Origin: Peribacillus butanolivorans | Lineage (GTDB): Bacteria > Bacillota > Bacilli > Bacillales > DSM-1321 | Length of the DNA: 64,000 nt | Assembly: GCF_001273755.1 (NCBI RefSeq) | Contig: NZ_LGYA01000001.1 | Span: 3,459,540-3,523,539 of the forward strand | Reading direction: 5' to 3' | Part shown: piece after piece, positions 1 through 9,082 of the stretch | Layout of the letters: the number at the start of each line of letters is the position of its first letter | Position numbering within the stretch: position 1 is the stretch's first letter | Notes under the pieces: model-generated | The model's database searches: none | What the model was told of the DNA's origin: nothing | Seen by the model: the letters and a program-made list of their open reading frames with translations, nothing else | Made by a program: the position numbers and the translations under genes

Positions 1-236
1 GGCAATTTTTGCCTTTTGAGGTCCATCATCTTTTTCACAACGAGCTAGGCGCTGAAGCTAAAAAAATATAAAAAGCGCAAGCGCTTTGGTTAGTTCTCTT
101 AAAATGGACTCTTGCAAACGAAAAGCCCCTGTCCTGGCCATAGCGTATCCCCCGCAGACATGGAGCTAAAAGACTACCGTTACCATCTTACCTTCTTTCC
201 GGTTACTTCACAACAGCCCAGTCATTCTTTCCTCAA
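1..236. other. Left-edge intergenic region, possible dispersed-repeat remnant
   Basis: No open frame here has a convincing start and ribosome binding site. Two short structures stand out: a GAGCTAGGCGCTGAAGCTA string near 43-61 and an AAAGCGC/GCGCTTT inverted repeat near 73-88, followed on the minus strand by a T-rich stretch. GC-rich strings of this style recur in intergenic repeats of bacilli (from memory), so this may be an eroded repeat. No second copy exists in the window. Confidence 0.3.
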
Positions 237-263
237 ACCTTTTTTGTTGAACTGCATAATTTA
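237..263 (+). promoter_or_regulatory. SigK-type promoter upstream of yqfQ
   Basis: AC at 237-238, exactly 16 nt, then CATAATTTA at 255-263. This matches the SigK consensus AC-N16-CATANNNTA at every fixed position. It lies about 46 nt upstream of the yqfQ ATG and implies late mother-cell expression. The match is seen directly; its use in vivo is inferred. Confidence 0.6.
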
Positions 264-308
264 TATAGAAGAAAACACCAGCATATAAACTTAGAGGAGG
301 TGAAACCT

Positions 309-998
309 ATGTTCCCAGGTAGAAATCGGCCACCCGGACCCGGATTTCAACCACCTAATGCAAGGCGAATGCCGCAGCCACCAGGCCCGTTTAGAGGACC
401 CCAGCAGCAAAATCCAAACGCTTTTCAACAGATGCGTCGGCCTGTTGCACCAAATAGACCTCAAACACCTCAAGGTTTCCGAGGTCCATTCAATCAGCCA
501 CAGAGGCAGGAACAGCCACCTGCGAAGAAAGAAGGATTGCTATCAAGAATTCTGGGTAAGTCCAAACAGAATGCAGCTTCCCCCAACTTATTTGCGCCAG
601 CTGCTTCTTCCACCAACCAAAATTCTTCAAGAAGTAGTGGAGGTGGGATTTTAGAGACATTAAAAAACCCTGATTCCCTGAACAATATGCTCAACAACAC
701 GCAAAAAGTGCTGCAGGCAGCCGAACAATTCACCCCAATGGTAGAGCAATATGGCCCAGTTATTAAAAACTTGCCGTCCATGTGGAAGGTTTTCCGAAGC
801 ATATCATCCAGTGATGATACAGTGAAATCAGAAGGTGAAAGTGAAGTTGAAACAAAAGCAAAGGATGTGTCACCAAATACCAATGAGTTAAAGGAGGATA
901 CAACTAAACAAGAAACCGTTACCCCTGAAAAACCAATCTCTAAAGTTCGTCCTGAAACCACAAGGGTAAGGTCTTCTGGCCCTAAGCTTTATATTTAA
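309..998 (+). CDS. yqfQ: YqfQ/VrrA-like proline- and glutamine-rich protein
   Basis: A 229-residue protein. The first third is low-complexity Pro/Gln/Arg/Asn (phase MFPGRNRPPGPGFQPP); the middle is more hydrophobic (about residues 115-160); the end is a charged Glu/Lys/Thr tail. This fits the YqfQ/VrrA family, which sits next to ispH in bacilli and whose B. anthracis member carries variable repeats. An in-frame GTG at 300 overlaps the AGGAGG at 295-300, so the ATG at 309 with 8-nt spacing is preferred. The SigK-type promoter and the Pro/Gln-rich composition fit a spore-coat or mother-cell role, but the biochemical function is unknown. Confidence 0.75.
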   Translation: MFPGRNRPPGPGFQPPNARRMPQPPGPFRGPQQQNPNAFQQMRRPVAPNRPQTPQGFRGPFNQPQRQEQPPAKKEGLLSRILGKSKQNAASPNLFAPAASSTNQNSSRSSGGGILETLKNPDSLNNMLNNTQKVLQAAEQFTPMVEQYGPVIKNLPSMWKVFRSISSSDDTVKSEGESEVETKAKDVSPNTNELKEDTTKQETVTPEKPISKVRPETTRVRSSGPKLYI

Positions 999-1034
999 AA
1001 TTCTAAAAAGCTAATTTTAGGCAAATAGGATGTT

Positions 1035-1063
1035 TTGTAATATCATCTATGGTCTTATATAAT
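1035..1063 (+). promoter_or_regulatory. SigA promoter of ispH
   Basis: TTGTAA at 1035-1040, a 17-nt spacer and a perfect TATAAT at 1058-1063. It lies 50 nt before the ispH start and separates ispH expression from the sporulation-type promoter of yqfQ. Confidence 0.75.
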
Positions 1064-1113
1064 AGAAAGGTATAAATAGTGAGAGTTTCTTGCCTTTGAA
1101 GGAGGACACATAG

Positions 1114-2058
1114 ATGAAAGTGATTAAAATTTCCCCGCGCGGCTATTGTTATGGCGTTGTCGATGCCATGGTCATCGCCCGAAATGCGGCTTTAGATAAA
1201 ACCTTGCCACGTCCTATTTACATTTTAGGTATGATTGTTCATAACAAACATGTAACTGATGCTTTTGAAGAAGAAGGAATCATCACGTTAGATGGCAGTA
1301 ACCGTAACGAGATCATCGAACAAGTGGACAGCGGAACCGTTATCTTTACTGCTCACGGTGTTTCCCCTGAAATTCGGAAGATTGCTGAGAAAAAAGGGCT
1401 TGTTACACTCGATGCTACTTGCCCTGATGTTACCGCAACACATGACTTAATACGGGAAAAAGAAGCTGAAGGGTATCAAATTATCTATATCGGCAAAAAA
1501 GGCCACCCTGAACCAGAGGGCGCTGTTGGAGTTGCCCCCGATGTCGTTCACCTGGTTCAAAAGGATGAAGATGTTGAAGCCTTAACTTTGAACAGTGAAA
1601 AGATTATTGTGACCAATCAAACCACCATGAGTCAATGGGACGTATTGGATATCATGGATAAGGTTAAAGAAAAGTTTCCACACGCTGAAGTCCATAAGGA
1701 AATCTGTTTAGCCACACAGGTACGTCAAGAAGCAGTTGCACAGCAAGCTGGAGAAGCCGATGTTTTAATCGTTGTTGGTGATCCGAAAAGTAACAATTCT
1801 AATCGTCTTGCACAAGTATCCCAAGAAATTGCCAGCACAACCGCTTATCGCATTGCTGACATTTCCGAGCTGAACCTCGAGTGGCTAAAAGATGCAGAAA
1901 CTGTTGCTGTTACTTCTGGTGCTTCTACACCAACACCGATTACAAAAGAAGTTATTGCATTCATAGAGCAATATGACCCAAATAATGAATTGACCTGGAA
2001 TACGGAAAAGAAAACACCATTGCATAAAATTTTACCTAAAATTAAAGTAAAGAAATAA
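1114..2058 (+). CDS. ispH: 4-hydroxy-3-methylbut-2-enyl diphosphate reductase IspH
   Basis: Last enzyme of the MEP isoprenoid pathway; it reduces HMBPP to IPP and DMAPP with a [4Fe-4S] cluster. The 314-residue protein has the three cluster cysteines (GYCYGVVDA near residue 12, LDATCPDV near 105, EICLATQ near 205) and the catalytic-region Glu in [10 protein letters not shown]. It starts with ATG behind GAAGGAGGAC. It has its own SigA promoter and is convergent with yqfO, sharing the hairpin at 2066-2097. Length is normal for Bacillus IspH. Confidence 0.96.
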   Translation: MKVIKISPRGYCYGVVDAMVIARNAALDKTLPRPIYILGMIVHNKHVTDAFEEEGIITLDGSNRNEIIEQVDSGTVIFTAHGVSPEIRKIAEKKGLVTLDATCPDVTATHDLIREKEAEGYQIIYIGKKGHPEPEGAVGVAPDVVHLVQKDEDVEALTLNSEKIIVTNQTTMSQWDVLDIMDKVKEKFPHAEVHKEICLATQVRQEAVAQQAGEADVLIVVGDPKSNNSNRLAQVSQEIASTTAYRIADISELNLEWLKDAETVAVTSGASTPTPITKEVIAFIEQYDPNNELTWNTEKKTPLHKILPKIKVKK

Positions 2059-2065
2059 ATTTTCA

Positions 2066-2097
2066 AAAAAAGGCAGCCATAGTGGTTGCCTTTTTTC
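2066..2097. terminator. Bidirectional terminator between ispH and yqfO
   Basis: GGCAGCC pairs with GGTTGCC through one G-U pair, flanked by A7 on the left and T6 on the right. The hairpin can therefore end transcription from both convergent genes. Confidence 0.85.
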
Positions 2098-2103
2098 GTA
2101 TGT

Positions 2104-3222
2104 TTAAATAAATCGAAAAGGGTCGGTATTTATCTCAGATGGAATGAACTCTACATCGAAGTTTCTTTCGTGACACATTTCTTTTAGGATTCGCGCAACG
2201 CCTTTTTTCATCACTTTTTCAACATTGTGGCCAGGGTCTACAATATTCAAACCAATCATCATCGCGTCATGGGCCGTATGATAATACATATCACCTGTAA
2301 CATACACATCAGCACCCTTAAATTTCGCGGTAGTAAAGTATTTATTACCGTCTCCTCCAAGAACTGCTACTTTTTTTATCGGACTATGCAAATCTCCGAC
2401 GACACGTACCTTATCAACATCTAATGTTTGTTTCACATGTTCGGAAAATTGCTCAAGTGACATTTCTTCTGCAAGCACACCAATTTTACCTAATCCAAGT
2501 GATTCTCCTTTGTTCTCCAGCTTATAAATATCATAAGCGACTTCTTCATACGGATGGGCTTTAATCATCGCAGAAAGCACTTTCTTCTCGATATTTTCCG
2601 GGAATATCGTTTCAACCCGAACTTCAGCAACCGCTTCAAGCTTTCCTAGTGAGCCAATTGCCGGTTCACTGCCTTCGCCTGGTAAAAATCGTCCAGTACC
2701 TTCACCTGAAAACGAACAATAGCTGTAATTTCCGACTGCTCCTGCTCCCGCCTTACCTAAGGCTTCTCTTATCTTTTGTTCATCAGCCTTAGGCACATAT
2801 ACGACCAATTTCTTTAGAGCTGTTTCATGAGTAGGAATAAGTACCTCTGTATCCTGTAATTGAAGAGCATCTGCAAGTAAATCATTTACCCCGCCCTTAG
2901 CAACATCCAAATTAGTATGTGCAGCATAAACAGTAATATCATGCTTGATCAGCTTTTCTATAATACGTCCGCCAGCAACGGTTGTATCTATTTTCTTTAA
3001 TGGACGGTAAATAAGGGGATGATGGGCAATGATTAGTTCCACGCCACATTCTATTGCTTCGTCCACAACCTCTTCTAGCACATCAAGGGCAATCATCACT
3101 TTTGTAACCGGCTTATTCAATTGTCCGACATGTAATCCGATTGGATCTCCCTCCATCGCATATTGCTTTGGAGAGAACTGTTCAAACATCTCAATGATTT
3201 GAAAACCATTTGCTGTCTTCAC
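2104..3222 (-). CDS. yqfO: Nif3-like dinuclear metal-center protein YqfO
   Basis: A 372-residue Nif3/GTP-cyclohydrolase-I-type-2-like protein. The N-terminal metal-binding half contains IIAHHPLIYRPLKK (His pair near residues 66-67) and AAHTNLDVAKGG. A PII/CutA-like insert follows (around residues 130-230, with AHPYEEVAYDIY). The C-terminal half contains GGDGNKY and the VTGDMYYH motif. The role is unclear; Nif3 proteins are proposed metal chaperones or hydrolases. It starts with GTG, whose last two bases overlap the trmK stop (GTGA), so the two are translationally coupled, with AGGAGG 10 nt upstream inside trmK. Confidence 0.9.
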   Translation of the reverse strand: MKTANGFQIIEMFEQFSPKQYAMEGDPIGLHVGQLNKPVTKVMIALDVLEEVVDEAIECGVELIIAHHPLIYRPLKKIDTTVAGGRIIEKLIKHDITVYAAHTNLDVAKGGVNDLLADALQLQDTEVLIPTHETALKKLVVYVPKADEQKIREALGKAGAGAVGNYSYCSFSGEGTGRFLPGEGSEPAIGSLGKLEAVAEVRVETIFPENIEKKVLSAMIKAHPYEEVAYDIYKLENKGESLGLGKIGVLAEEMSLEQFSEHVKQTLDVDKVRVVGDLHSPIKKVAVLGGDGNKYFTTAKFKGADVYVTGDMYYHTAHDAMMIGLNIVDPGHNVEKVMKKGVARILKEMCHERNFDVEFIPSEINTDPFRFI

Positions 3223-3926
3223 CCTTTAAGCACCTCCTCAATTACAGAAATTTGAGCTTCTAATTCATTACGCTTCGATTCTAAGCCGCTTCGGCCGCTT
3301 TCATCCAATTGTTCGATGATTCTTTCCAAATGTCTTTTCTCAAACTGCCATTTTTTTATGAAAGTGTCACTGAATTGCTTTGTCAAGAACGGCCCAAACA
3401 TGAGGCCAATTTGCTTATTTACATGATAAGGTTGAAGCGGGTCCCCCTTTTCAGCAATTAAGATTTCGTAGATTTTTCCATCTTCCTCGAGGATTTCTTC
3501 TCCAGTTAATGCCCAGCCGTTATCGATTAGCCAGCTACGAACATTTGCTGCACCAACATTCGGCTGAAGGATAAGCCTCTCTGCCTTGCCCAGTTTTTCT
3601 TTTCCACTTTCCAATATACTTGAAATTAATGTCCCTCCCATGCCTGCAATCGTAATGCATGTAGCTTCATCAGGATTCAACACCTCAAGTCCATTTCCTT
3701 TACGGACCTCAATCTTGTCCTGAAGCCCTGTTATAGCCACTTGCTTGCGAGCTGACTGATATGGTCCTTCTACAACCTCCCCGGCTATAGCCTGGTCACA
3801 CAGTCCATTACTCACTGCATAGCAAGGCAAGTACGCATGGTCTGAACCAATATCTGCAAGGATGCTTCCTTTTGGTATATGTATGGCAACACGTTCTAAT
3901 CTCATCGATAGTTTTTCATGATTCAT
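3219..3926 (-). CDS. trmK: tRNA adenine-22 N1-methyltransferase TrmK
   Basis: A 235-residue class I SAM-dependent methyltransferase that makes m1A22 in some tRNAs. Motif I is ADIGSDHAYLP (residues about 24-34), the loop CITIAGMGGTLI follows near 90, and LILQPNVGAANVRSWL is a TrmK signature. The coiled C-terminal helix pair (residues about 190-235) is typical of the family. It overlaps yqfO by 4 nt, an arrangement conserved in bacilli. Confidence 0.92.
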   Translation of the reverse strand: MNHEKLSMRLERVAIHIPKGSILADIGSDHAYLPCYAVSNGLCDQAIAGEVVEGPYQSARKQVAITGLQDKIEVRKGNGLEVLNPDEATCITIAGMGGTLISSILESGKEKLGKAERLILQPNVGAANVRSWLIDNGWALTGEEILEEDGKIYEILIAEKGDPLQPYHVNKQIGLMFGPFLTKQFSDTFIKKWQFEKRHLERIIEQLDESGRSGLESKRNELEAQISVIEEVLKG

Positions 3927-3980
3927 ATTATCAACTCTCTTAACTCAAATAATGTCTTACATAGTTTAGTTTCCCATTCG

Positions 3981-4010
3981 ATTATAACAAGTTCTATGGA
4001 AAAATTACAG
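3981..4010 (-). promoter_or_regulatory. Candidate SigA promoter of trmK-yqfO
   Basis: On the minus strand a perfect TATAAT (3981-3986) is preceded 18 nt upstream by CTGTAA (4005-4010). The -10 is strong and the -35 is weak. Confidence 0.45.
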
Positions 4011-4091
4011 AACGAGAGAAATATGGCTCTCTCTCAATCACTAGACAAAGGACAACTTCCATCATTGGAATCTTTGTTTTGCGAAAGAAAA

Positions 4092-4143
4092 GAAAAACTG
4101 ACTCAAAAAGCTCGCCTTCCAACGATTTTTTGAATCAGTTTTC
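4092..4143 (-). terminator. Terminator after cccA
   Basis: ACTGACTCAAAAA pairs with TTTTTTGAATCAGT around a loop of about 15 nt, with T-rich flanks on both strands. It sits directly behind the cccA stop, between cccA and the trmK promoter. Confidence 0.75.
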
Positions 4144-4148
4144 ATAAA

Positions 4149-4514
4149 TTATTTCAGTCCGTGAATATACTCGGCCATGGCATCAATGTTTTGCTCTTCG
4201 ACTAAACCTGGTGGCATGGCACCTCGTCCATTAGTAATTACATTTTTAACTTCGTCTACTGATAGACGATCGCCAACTCCTTTTAGAGCTGGACCGACAC
4301 CACCCTGATAGGCATCACCATGACAAGAGATACAGTTCTGCTTATAGATGTCTTCAGGTGATGCTGAGGCACTTTCTGTTTCTTCTGTCTTTGCGCCGCC
4401 TTCTTTTTCCTTAGCAAGATCTTTGGCATCACCCAAACCTTTAAACGAAAGTAAAAACATAAGTCCAATACCAAAAACCATGATAATAATAAAAGGCATT
4501 ACTGGATTTTTCAT
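4149..4514 (-). CDS. cccA: Cytochrome c550
   Basis: A 121-residue membrane-anchored c-type cytochrome. One N-terminal membrane segment (residues about 5-24), an acidic Glu/Ser-rich linker, then a class I cytochrome c domain. The heme-attachment motif is CISCHG (about 61-66) and the likely axial Met is in GAMPPGL. It carries electrons outside the membrane in the menaquinol-cytochrome c oxidase branch. It starts at ATG behind GGGGAGG. The neighbourhood next to sigA and trmK matches B. subtilis cccA. Confidence 0.93.
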   Translation of the reverse strand: MKNPVMPFIIIMVFGIGLMFLLSFKGLGDAKDLAKEKEGGAKTEETESASASPEDIYKQNCISCHGDAYQGGVGPALKGVGDRLSVDEVKNVITNGRGAMPPGLVEEQNIDAMAEYIHGLK

Positions 4515-4750
4515 AGTATTTCCTCCCCTATGTAGAACCTAAACCTACCATATTTAATATTATATACAAACAACTATATATTATTTTACTTGAAAAGAGT
4601 TTCAAGTAAAAGCCCAAAAATAGAAGATATTATATAATTTCTTAAAATTGTCAAAAATTTATGTATATTTCCAAACAGTTTTTTCTTATATATATATATA
4701 TTCCATAATACCCTAAAATTTCTATTAAAACACTTTATTGTCCATTTTAA
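4515..4750. other. AT-rich intergenic region
   Basis: Very AT-rich, with several TATA runs (for example near 4556-4580 and 4688-4702). It must hold the cccA promoter on the minus strand, but no -35/-10 pair stands out. I see no terminator for the 4751-5281 gene; no gene-like frame is present. Confidence 0.5.
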
Positions 4751-5281
4751 TTATATTAATAAAAAGTAAAGAGTGATAATAACCCCTAGACACCCCGATA
4801 TGGAAAAATAGAGCAGCTTTAGTTTTTTCCCTATTAAGATCCAGAGCCCGCAATGGATAAACAAACAAGTATTAAGAATACTTTCCTTGCCAGGGGCAAT
4901 TAATTCAGTCAATTTAACTGTAAATAAAAGCATTAATAATGCCATTCCTATTAACGTCAATTGAAAAACAATCTTTTTGTTAATAAAGCGGCGAACTAAC
5001 AACCCAAAGATGATGATAGAAATAGTTGTCACAACAATTTGCATTCTTATGGGTATTTCAGTAAAATAATTCAAAAATACAATAAATACAAAAAAGGCTC
5101 CTATTATCAGCCCTGAAAGAATGTCTTTTTTATCGCTTCCGGTTTTATTCGAATAAGCAGGTGGGAATTCTCCTTGACAGTATAATGCAAGTAAGTAATT
5201 ACAATATTGCTCCGGAATCATATGACTTTCCTTCCAGGAGTTAATTTCTTGAATGATAATTTTCTTTCTCGTCTCATCCAT
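4751..5281 (-). CDS. Unrecognised multi-pass membrane protein
   Basis: A 176-residue protein with a soluble N-terminus (about 45 residues, with the strings EINSWKESHMIPEQYCNYLLALY and a Cys pair) followed by about five hydrophobic segments (near 54-70, 80-96, 105-123, 137-148 and 156-176). The N-terminal EQYCNYLLALY-type motif looks like a family found in bacilli, but I cannot name it. It starts at ATG with a GAGGATG-type site. It is absent from this spot in B. subtilis as I remember it. Function unknown. Confidence 0.7.
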   Translation of the reverse strand: MDETRKKIIIQEINSWKESHMIPEQYCNYLLALYCQGEFPPAYSNKTGSDKKDILSGLIIGAFFVFIVFLNYFTEIPIRMQIVVTTISIIIFGLLVRRFINKKIVFQLTLIGMALLMLLFTVKLTELIAPGKESILNTCLFIHCGLWILIGKKLKLLYFSISGCLGVIITLYFLLI

Positions 5282-5505
5282 GAATACACATCCTCATGCC
5301 CGTTTGTTCTTTATATCGGCTAATAAAGACATTCATTTAAGATTGATTTTAACATTTTGCTCGGCACTAAGGGGAACGTTCGTACGATACCAGTGGATAC
5401 CTATGTTCCTATTAATAGATATTTAATGCACTGAATCTCGTCGCCATTATATAGATAAATACATAAATATTGTTCTTATATGTATATTTTTACATTTAAT
5501 CACGT
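5282..5505. other. Intergenic region before the membrane-protein gene
   Basis: It presumably contains the minus-strand promoter for the 4751-5281 gene, but no clear SigA pair is visible. A CATAGGTAT nonamer sits at 5397-5405 (minus strand), the same word found before spoIIP and sigK, though here more than 110 nt from the start codon. Confidence 0.4.
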
Positions 5506-5556
5506 AAAAAAAGCCGCTCCCGAACGCTTGGCATTCAAAGAGTGGCTCTTGTGAAG
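5506..5556 (-). terminator. Terminator of the dnaG-sigA operon
   Basis: On the minus strand AGCCACTC pairs with GGAGCGGCT with one mismatch, followed immediately by T7. It begins about 20 nt after the sigA stop. Confidence 0.85.
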
Positions 5557-5569
5557 GGCATATTTATTT

Positions 5570-6703
5570 CTATTCTAAGAAGTCTTTCAAGCGTTTGCTG
5601 CGACTTGGGTGTCTCAGCTTACGTAATGCTTTCGCTTCAATTTGACGGATACGCTCGCGGGTAACTCCAAACACTTTACCTACCTCTTCAAGCGTCCGTG
5701 TACGGCCGTCATCAAGTCCAAAGCGAAGTCTCAAGACATTTTCTTCACGATCTGTCAGTGTGTCTAATACGTCTTCAAGCTGTTCTTTCAATAGTTCATA
5801 TGCTGCATGTTCAGATGGAGAAGTCGCGTCCTGATCTTCAATGAAGTCACCTAAGTGGGAATCATCTTCTTCACCGATTGGCGTTTCCAAGGAAACAGGC
5901 TCCTGAGCTATTTTCAAGATTTCACGAACTTTTTCCGGAGTTAAATCCATATCCTCTGCAATTTCTTCTGGAGATGGTTCACGTCCAAGATCCTGAAGAA
6001 GCTGCCTTTGAACACGAATTAATTTATTGATGGTTTCAACCATATGCACCGGGATTCGAATCGTTCTTGCCTGGTCAGCAATGGCACGAGTAATGGCCTG
6101 GCGAATCCACCATGTTGCATACGTACTAAATTTGTATCCCTTGCGATAATCAAATTTTTCTACCGCTTTGATAAGTCCCATATTACCTTCTTGAATAAGG
6201 TCAAGGAAGAGCATACCGCGTCCAACATAACGCTTAGCAATACTGACAACTAGACGCAGGTTGGCTTCAGCTAAACGGCGTTTTGCTTCTTCATCTCCTT
6301 CTTCAATTCGCATCGCTAAAGAGATTTCCTCTTCGGCTGATAAAAGGTCAACGCGACCAATTTCCTTTAAATACATACGGACAGGGTCGTTAATCTTTAC
6401 GCCAGGAGGAACACTTAAATCATTTAAGTCAAACTCTTCTTCTTTTGCAAGTTTCTTCTCATCGGGATCATCTTCATCTTCGTCTTCCTCACCATCAGTG
6501 AGTATTTCGACTCCGTTTTCAGTTAACACCTCATAGAACTCATCCATTTGATCGGAATCTAACTCAAAACCGCCAATTTTTTCTGCGATTTTTTCTAAAG
6601 TTAAAGAGCCCCGTTTTTTACCTAGCTCTATTAATTTTTCTTTCACCTGCTCAAGGCTAAATTCATTATCAACTTGTTTGGAACGTGCTGGTTTTTCAGC
6701 CAT
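5570..6703 (-). CDS. sigA: Primary sigma factor SigA (RpoD)
   Basis: A 377-residue group 1 sigma factor. It has region 1.1, an acidic linker ([15 protein letters not shown] near residue 71), region 1.2 ([11 protein letters not shown]), region 2 with [17 protein letters not shown], region 3 ([11 protein letters not shown]) and region 4 with [20 protein letters not shown]. It directs core RNA polymerase to TTGACA/TATAAT promoters, several of which occur in this window. ATG start behind GGAAGGAGGGG. It is the last gene of yqxD-dnaG-sigA, 39 nt after dnaG. Confidence 0.98.
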   Translation of the reverse strand: MAEKPARSKQVDNEFSLEQVKEKLIELGKKRGSLTLEKIAEKIGGFELDSDQMDEFYEVLTENGVEILTDGEEDEDEDDPDEKKLAKEEEFDLNDLSVPPGVKINDPVRMYLKEIGRVDLLSAEEEISLAMRIEEGDEEAKRRLAEANLRLVVSIAKRYVGRGMLFLDLIQEGNMGLIKAVEKFDYRKGYKFSTYATWWIRQAITRAIADQARTIRIPVHMVETINKLIRVQRQLLQDLGREPSPEEIAEDMDLTPEKVREILKIAQEPVSLETPIGEEDDSHLGDFIEDQDATSPSEHAAYELLKEQLEDVLDTLTDREENVLRLRFGLDDGRTRTLEEVGKVFGVTRERIRQIEAKALRKLRHPSRSKRLKDFLE

Positions 6704-6742
6704 TAGTTCCCCTCCTTCCAGGACTTACACCTAAACAACTTA

Positions 6743-8551
6743 CTACAACAATTTACGCAATTTAATGATTTCCATGGCAATTTGTGCAGCAGTTACATAA
6801 TCACTACGTCTAACTGCATCTTTTTCTTCAACTTGTTTTTCTTTTATCTTTAACAACTTTTCATATTTCAACACTTGATTTATACAATCGGTCAGTTCTT
6901 TTTCGGTAACTTCCTCATTCACTGACATCATTTCTATTTCCGAAACGATCCTTCTCAAGTTTGGATCCGGTAAATACGTAAGGAAAAAGCTTGTATCCGG
7001 CTCGTGTCCATCTTCATAGAACGCATATAAATAGGTGATGATTGCCTGATGTTCATCTACATGAAAGACTGTTTGCCCAAGCAACTGCTGAATTTTGAAA
7101 GTCATATCCCTGCTTTTCAGCATATGGGCAATTAACTTAGTTTCAGCATTATGGTGAGCTGGCTTTAACTTATGCTCATATTGCAGGGTCATTTTCTTTT
7201 GTATTGCAGGCTGCGGCAGTGTCCCCTTCTTGCGTTCTGCAAAAAACACCTGTCGCTGCTGCTGTTCCAACGCATCCAATGATAGAGAAAATTCAGAGGA
7301 TAACTGCCGGAGATAATGATCCCTCTCCACAGCATTGGGCAATCGCGAAATTTCTCTAAGAACTTCTTCGATATATTGAATTCGATCTCCTTCATTATTT
7401 ACGTTTTTTCCTCGTCGTAAATAATGCATTTTGAATGCCATGTAGGTTAAACTGGCCCCTATTACTTCAGAAACAAAGCTTTTTTCACCGAATTCCTTTA
7501 TGTAGTCATCGGGGTCCAAGTTATCAGGCATCAGCGCGACCTTAACTGTAAAATCGTTGTCCTGTAACATATTAACTGCACGGTTTGCCGCATTCAATCC
7601 CGCAGAGTCCGAATCATAGCAGATTAGTATCTGATCAGTATTTCTTTTTAATAGCTGAATATGCTGATCGGTTAGGGCGGTCCCCATCGTAGCGACCGAA
7701 TTCTCTACACCCGCACGAACAGCTGAAATACAATCGGCAAAGCCTTCAAAAATAACTACTTGTTCTTTCTTTCGTATGTGAGGTCTTGCATGATGAAAAT
7801 TATATAAAGTTTTACTTTTATTGAAGATTGGCGTTTCGGGACTATTCAAATATTTGGGCTCATCGTCCCCCATTGCTCTTCCCGAAAACGCAATCGTATT
7901 CCCTTGGTGATCCATAATTGGAAACATGACTCTATTTCTGAAACGGTCAAAATATGACTCGTCTTTTTCCCTAAAAATAATTAGCCCTGCTTGCTCCATA
8001 AATTCCGCTGGAAACCCACGTTTTAAAAGAAACTTGGAGACAAAGTCCCATGAATCCAATGAGTAACCAATTTGGAACTTTTCTATCGTCTCTTCTGTAA
8101 ATCCGCGTTTAAGAAGATATTCAAGAGCTTCTTGACCCTCCTTCGTATTTACGAGGAGATGGTGGTAAAACTTTCGCAACAAGTCATGTGCTTCAAACAT
8201 TTGCTGCGAGCCAGCAGGCATATTAGAACGCTGGGAGTCCTTATTTATTTCAACATCTAAAGGAACATTTCCTTTTTCAGCTAAAACTTTCGCAGATTCC
8301 ACAAAATTGTAGCCTTCTATATCCATTAAGAAAGTGAAAATATTCCCGCCTGCCCCACAACCGAAACAGTGAAAGATTTGCTTTTCAGCTGAAACGGAAA
8401 ACGACGGCGAGTTTTCACCATGAAAAGGACAAAGGCCAAAGTAATTTCGCCCTTGCTTCTTCAGCTGGACATATTCTCCAATTAAATCAACAATGTCAAC
8501 AGCTTCACGAATTTGGTTTATTTTCTCGTCTTCTATACGGCCATTTGTCAT
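6743..8551 (-). CDS. dnaG: DNA primase DnaG
   Basis: A 602-residue primase that makes RNA primers for DNA replication. The N-terminal CHC2 zinc finger is visible (CPFHGENSPSF, then HCFGCGAGGN). A TOPRIM core follows, with VVIFEGFADCISA and ICYDSDSAG acidic residues, and then the helicase-binding C-terminal domain. A longer frame opens with TTG at 8566, but AAGGTGG at 8557-8563 lies just before the ATG at 8551, which also gives the usual length. It is the middle gene of the macromolecular-synthesis operon. Confidence 0.96.
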   Translation of the reverse strand: MTNGRIEDEKINQIREAVDIVDLIGEYVQLKKQGRNYFGLCPFHGENSPSFSVSAEKQIFHCFGCGAGGNIFTFLMDIEGYNFVESAKVLAEKGNVPLDVEINKDSQRSNMPAGSQQMFEAHDLLRKFYHHLLVNTKEGQEALEYLLKRGFTEETIEKFQIGYSLDSWDFVSKFLLKRGFPAEFMEQAGLIIFREKDESYFDRFRNRVMFPIMDHQGNTIAFSGRAMGDDEPKYLNSPETPIFNKSKTLYNFHHARPHIRKKEQVVIFEGFADCISAVRAGVENSVATMGTALTDQHIQLLKRNTDQILICYDSDSAGLNAANRAVNMLQDNDFTVKVALMPDNLDPDDYIKEFGEKSFVSEVIGASLTYMAFKMHYLRRGKNVNNEGDRIQYIEEVLREISRLPNAVERDHYLRQLSSEFSLSLDALEQQQRQVFFAERKKGTLPQPAIQKKMTLQYEHKLKPAHHNAETKLIAHMLKSRDMTFKIQQLLGQTVFHVDEHQAIITYLYAFYEDGHEPDTSFFLTYLPDPNLRRIVSEIEMMSVNEEVTEKELTDCINQVLKYEKLLKIKEKQVEEKDAVRRSDYVTAAQIAMEIIKLRKLL

Positions 8552-8599
8552 TTTTCCACCTTGCAATTTTGGTGATAGTTTCTAATTCGATATCGACTT

Positions 8600-9082
8600 C
8601 TAATTCCCTGCAAAATTCGACAAAGTTTTCAAAAGTTTATTTGTAAAACTTGTTCGATCTTCCTTTGTGAATGCTTTCGGCCCTTTCGTATGTTTACCCT
8701 GCCTGCGAAGTTTCGCTGACTGATAACGCATATCTAGGAGCATAAAAATATTCTCGTCTGTGTATTCTTTTCCCCTCGGTGAAAGAACATAAACGCTTTT
8801 TGGAAGCAGGGTTCCAGCCAATCCAATATCTGCGGTTACAACGATATCACCCTTCTTTACTGAATTTACTATATAAAGATCGGCCGCTTCTTTATCCGCA
8901 TCGACATATACCCATTTACCTTCAGGGTTGTTCATCATATTTTTATATGACGCAACAAAACAGACTTCGACATCGTGCAAACGTGCGCAATGAAGGATCT
9001 CGTCTTTCACCGGACATGCATCGGCATCGACGTGTATGGTTGGTTTATTATTCATACCTTTTAATTCTACATCTTTCTGCAT
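8600..9082 (-). CDS. yqxD: YaiI/YqxD family (DUF188) protein
   Basis: A 160-residue protein with the family signature VDADACPVKDEI near residue 18 and the conserved VTADIGLAGTLL and DRTSFTNKLLKTL segments. The acidic cluster suggests a PIN-like nuclease fold, but no function is established. The ATG at 9082 has a GGGGAGAAAAAGG site; the inner ATG (residue 10) lies too close to its AAAGG. Upstream neighbour of dnaG, as in B. subtilis. Confidence 0.88.
   Translation of the reverse strand: MQKDVELKGMNNKPTIHVDADACPVKDEILHCARLHDVEVCFVASYKNMMNNPEGKWVYVDADKEAADLYIVNSVKKGDIVVTADIGLAGTLLPKSVYVLSPRGKEYTDENIFMLLDMRYQSAKLRRQGKHTKGPKAFTKEDRTSFTNKLLKTLSNFAGN

Noticed and set aside
494..961. 155-codon minus-strand frame inside yqfQ
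   Set aside because: It is a shadow of the Pro/Gln-rich coding region, with no binding site.
3918..4133. 71-codon plus-strand frame between trmK and cccA
   Set aside because: It overlaps the trmK start and promoter and the cccA terminator, has no binding site, and its composition is not protein-like.
5374..5381. GAACGTTC, resembling an SOS (LexA) box
   Set aside because: The half-sites are adjacent; the B. subtilis LexA site needs a 4-nt gap, and no SOS gene is beside it.
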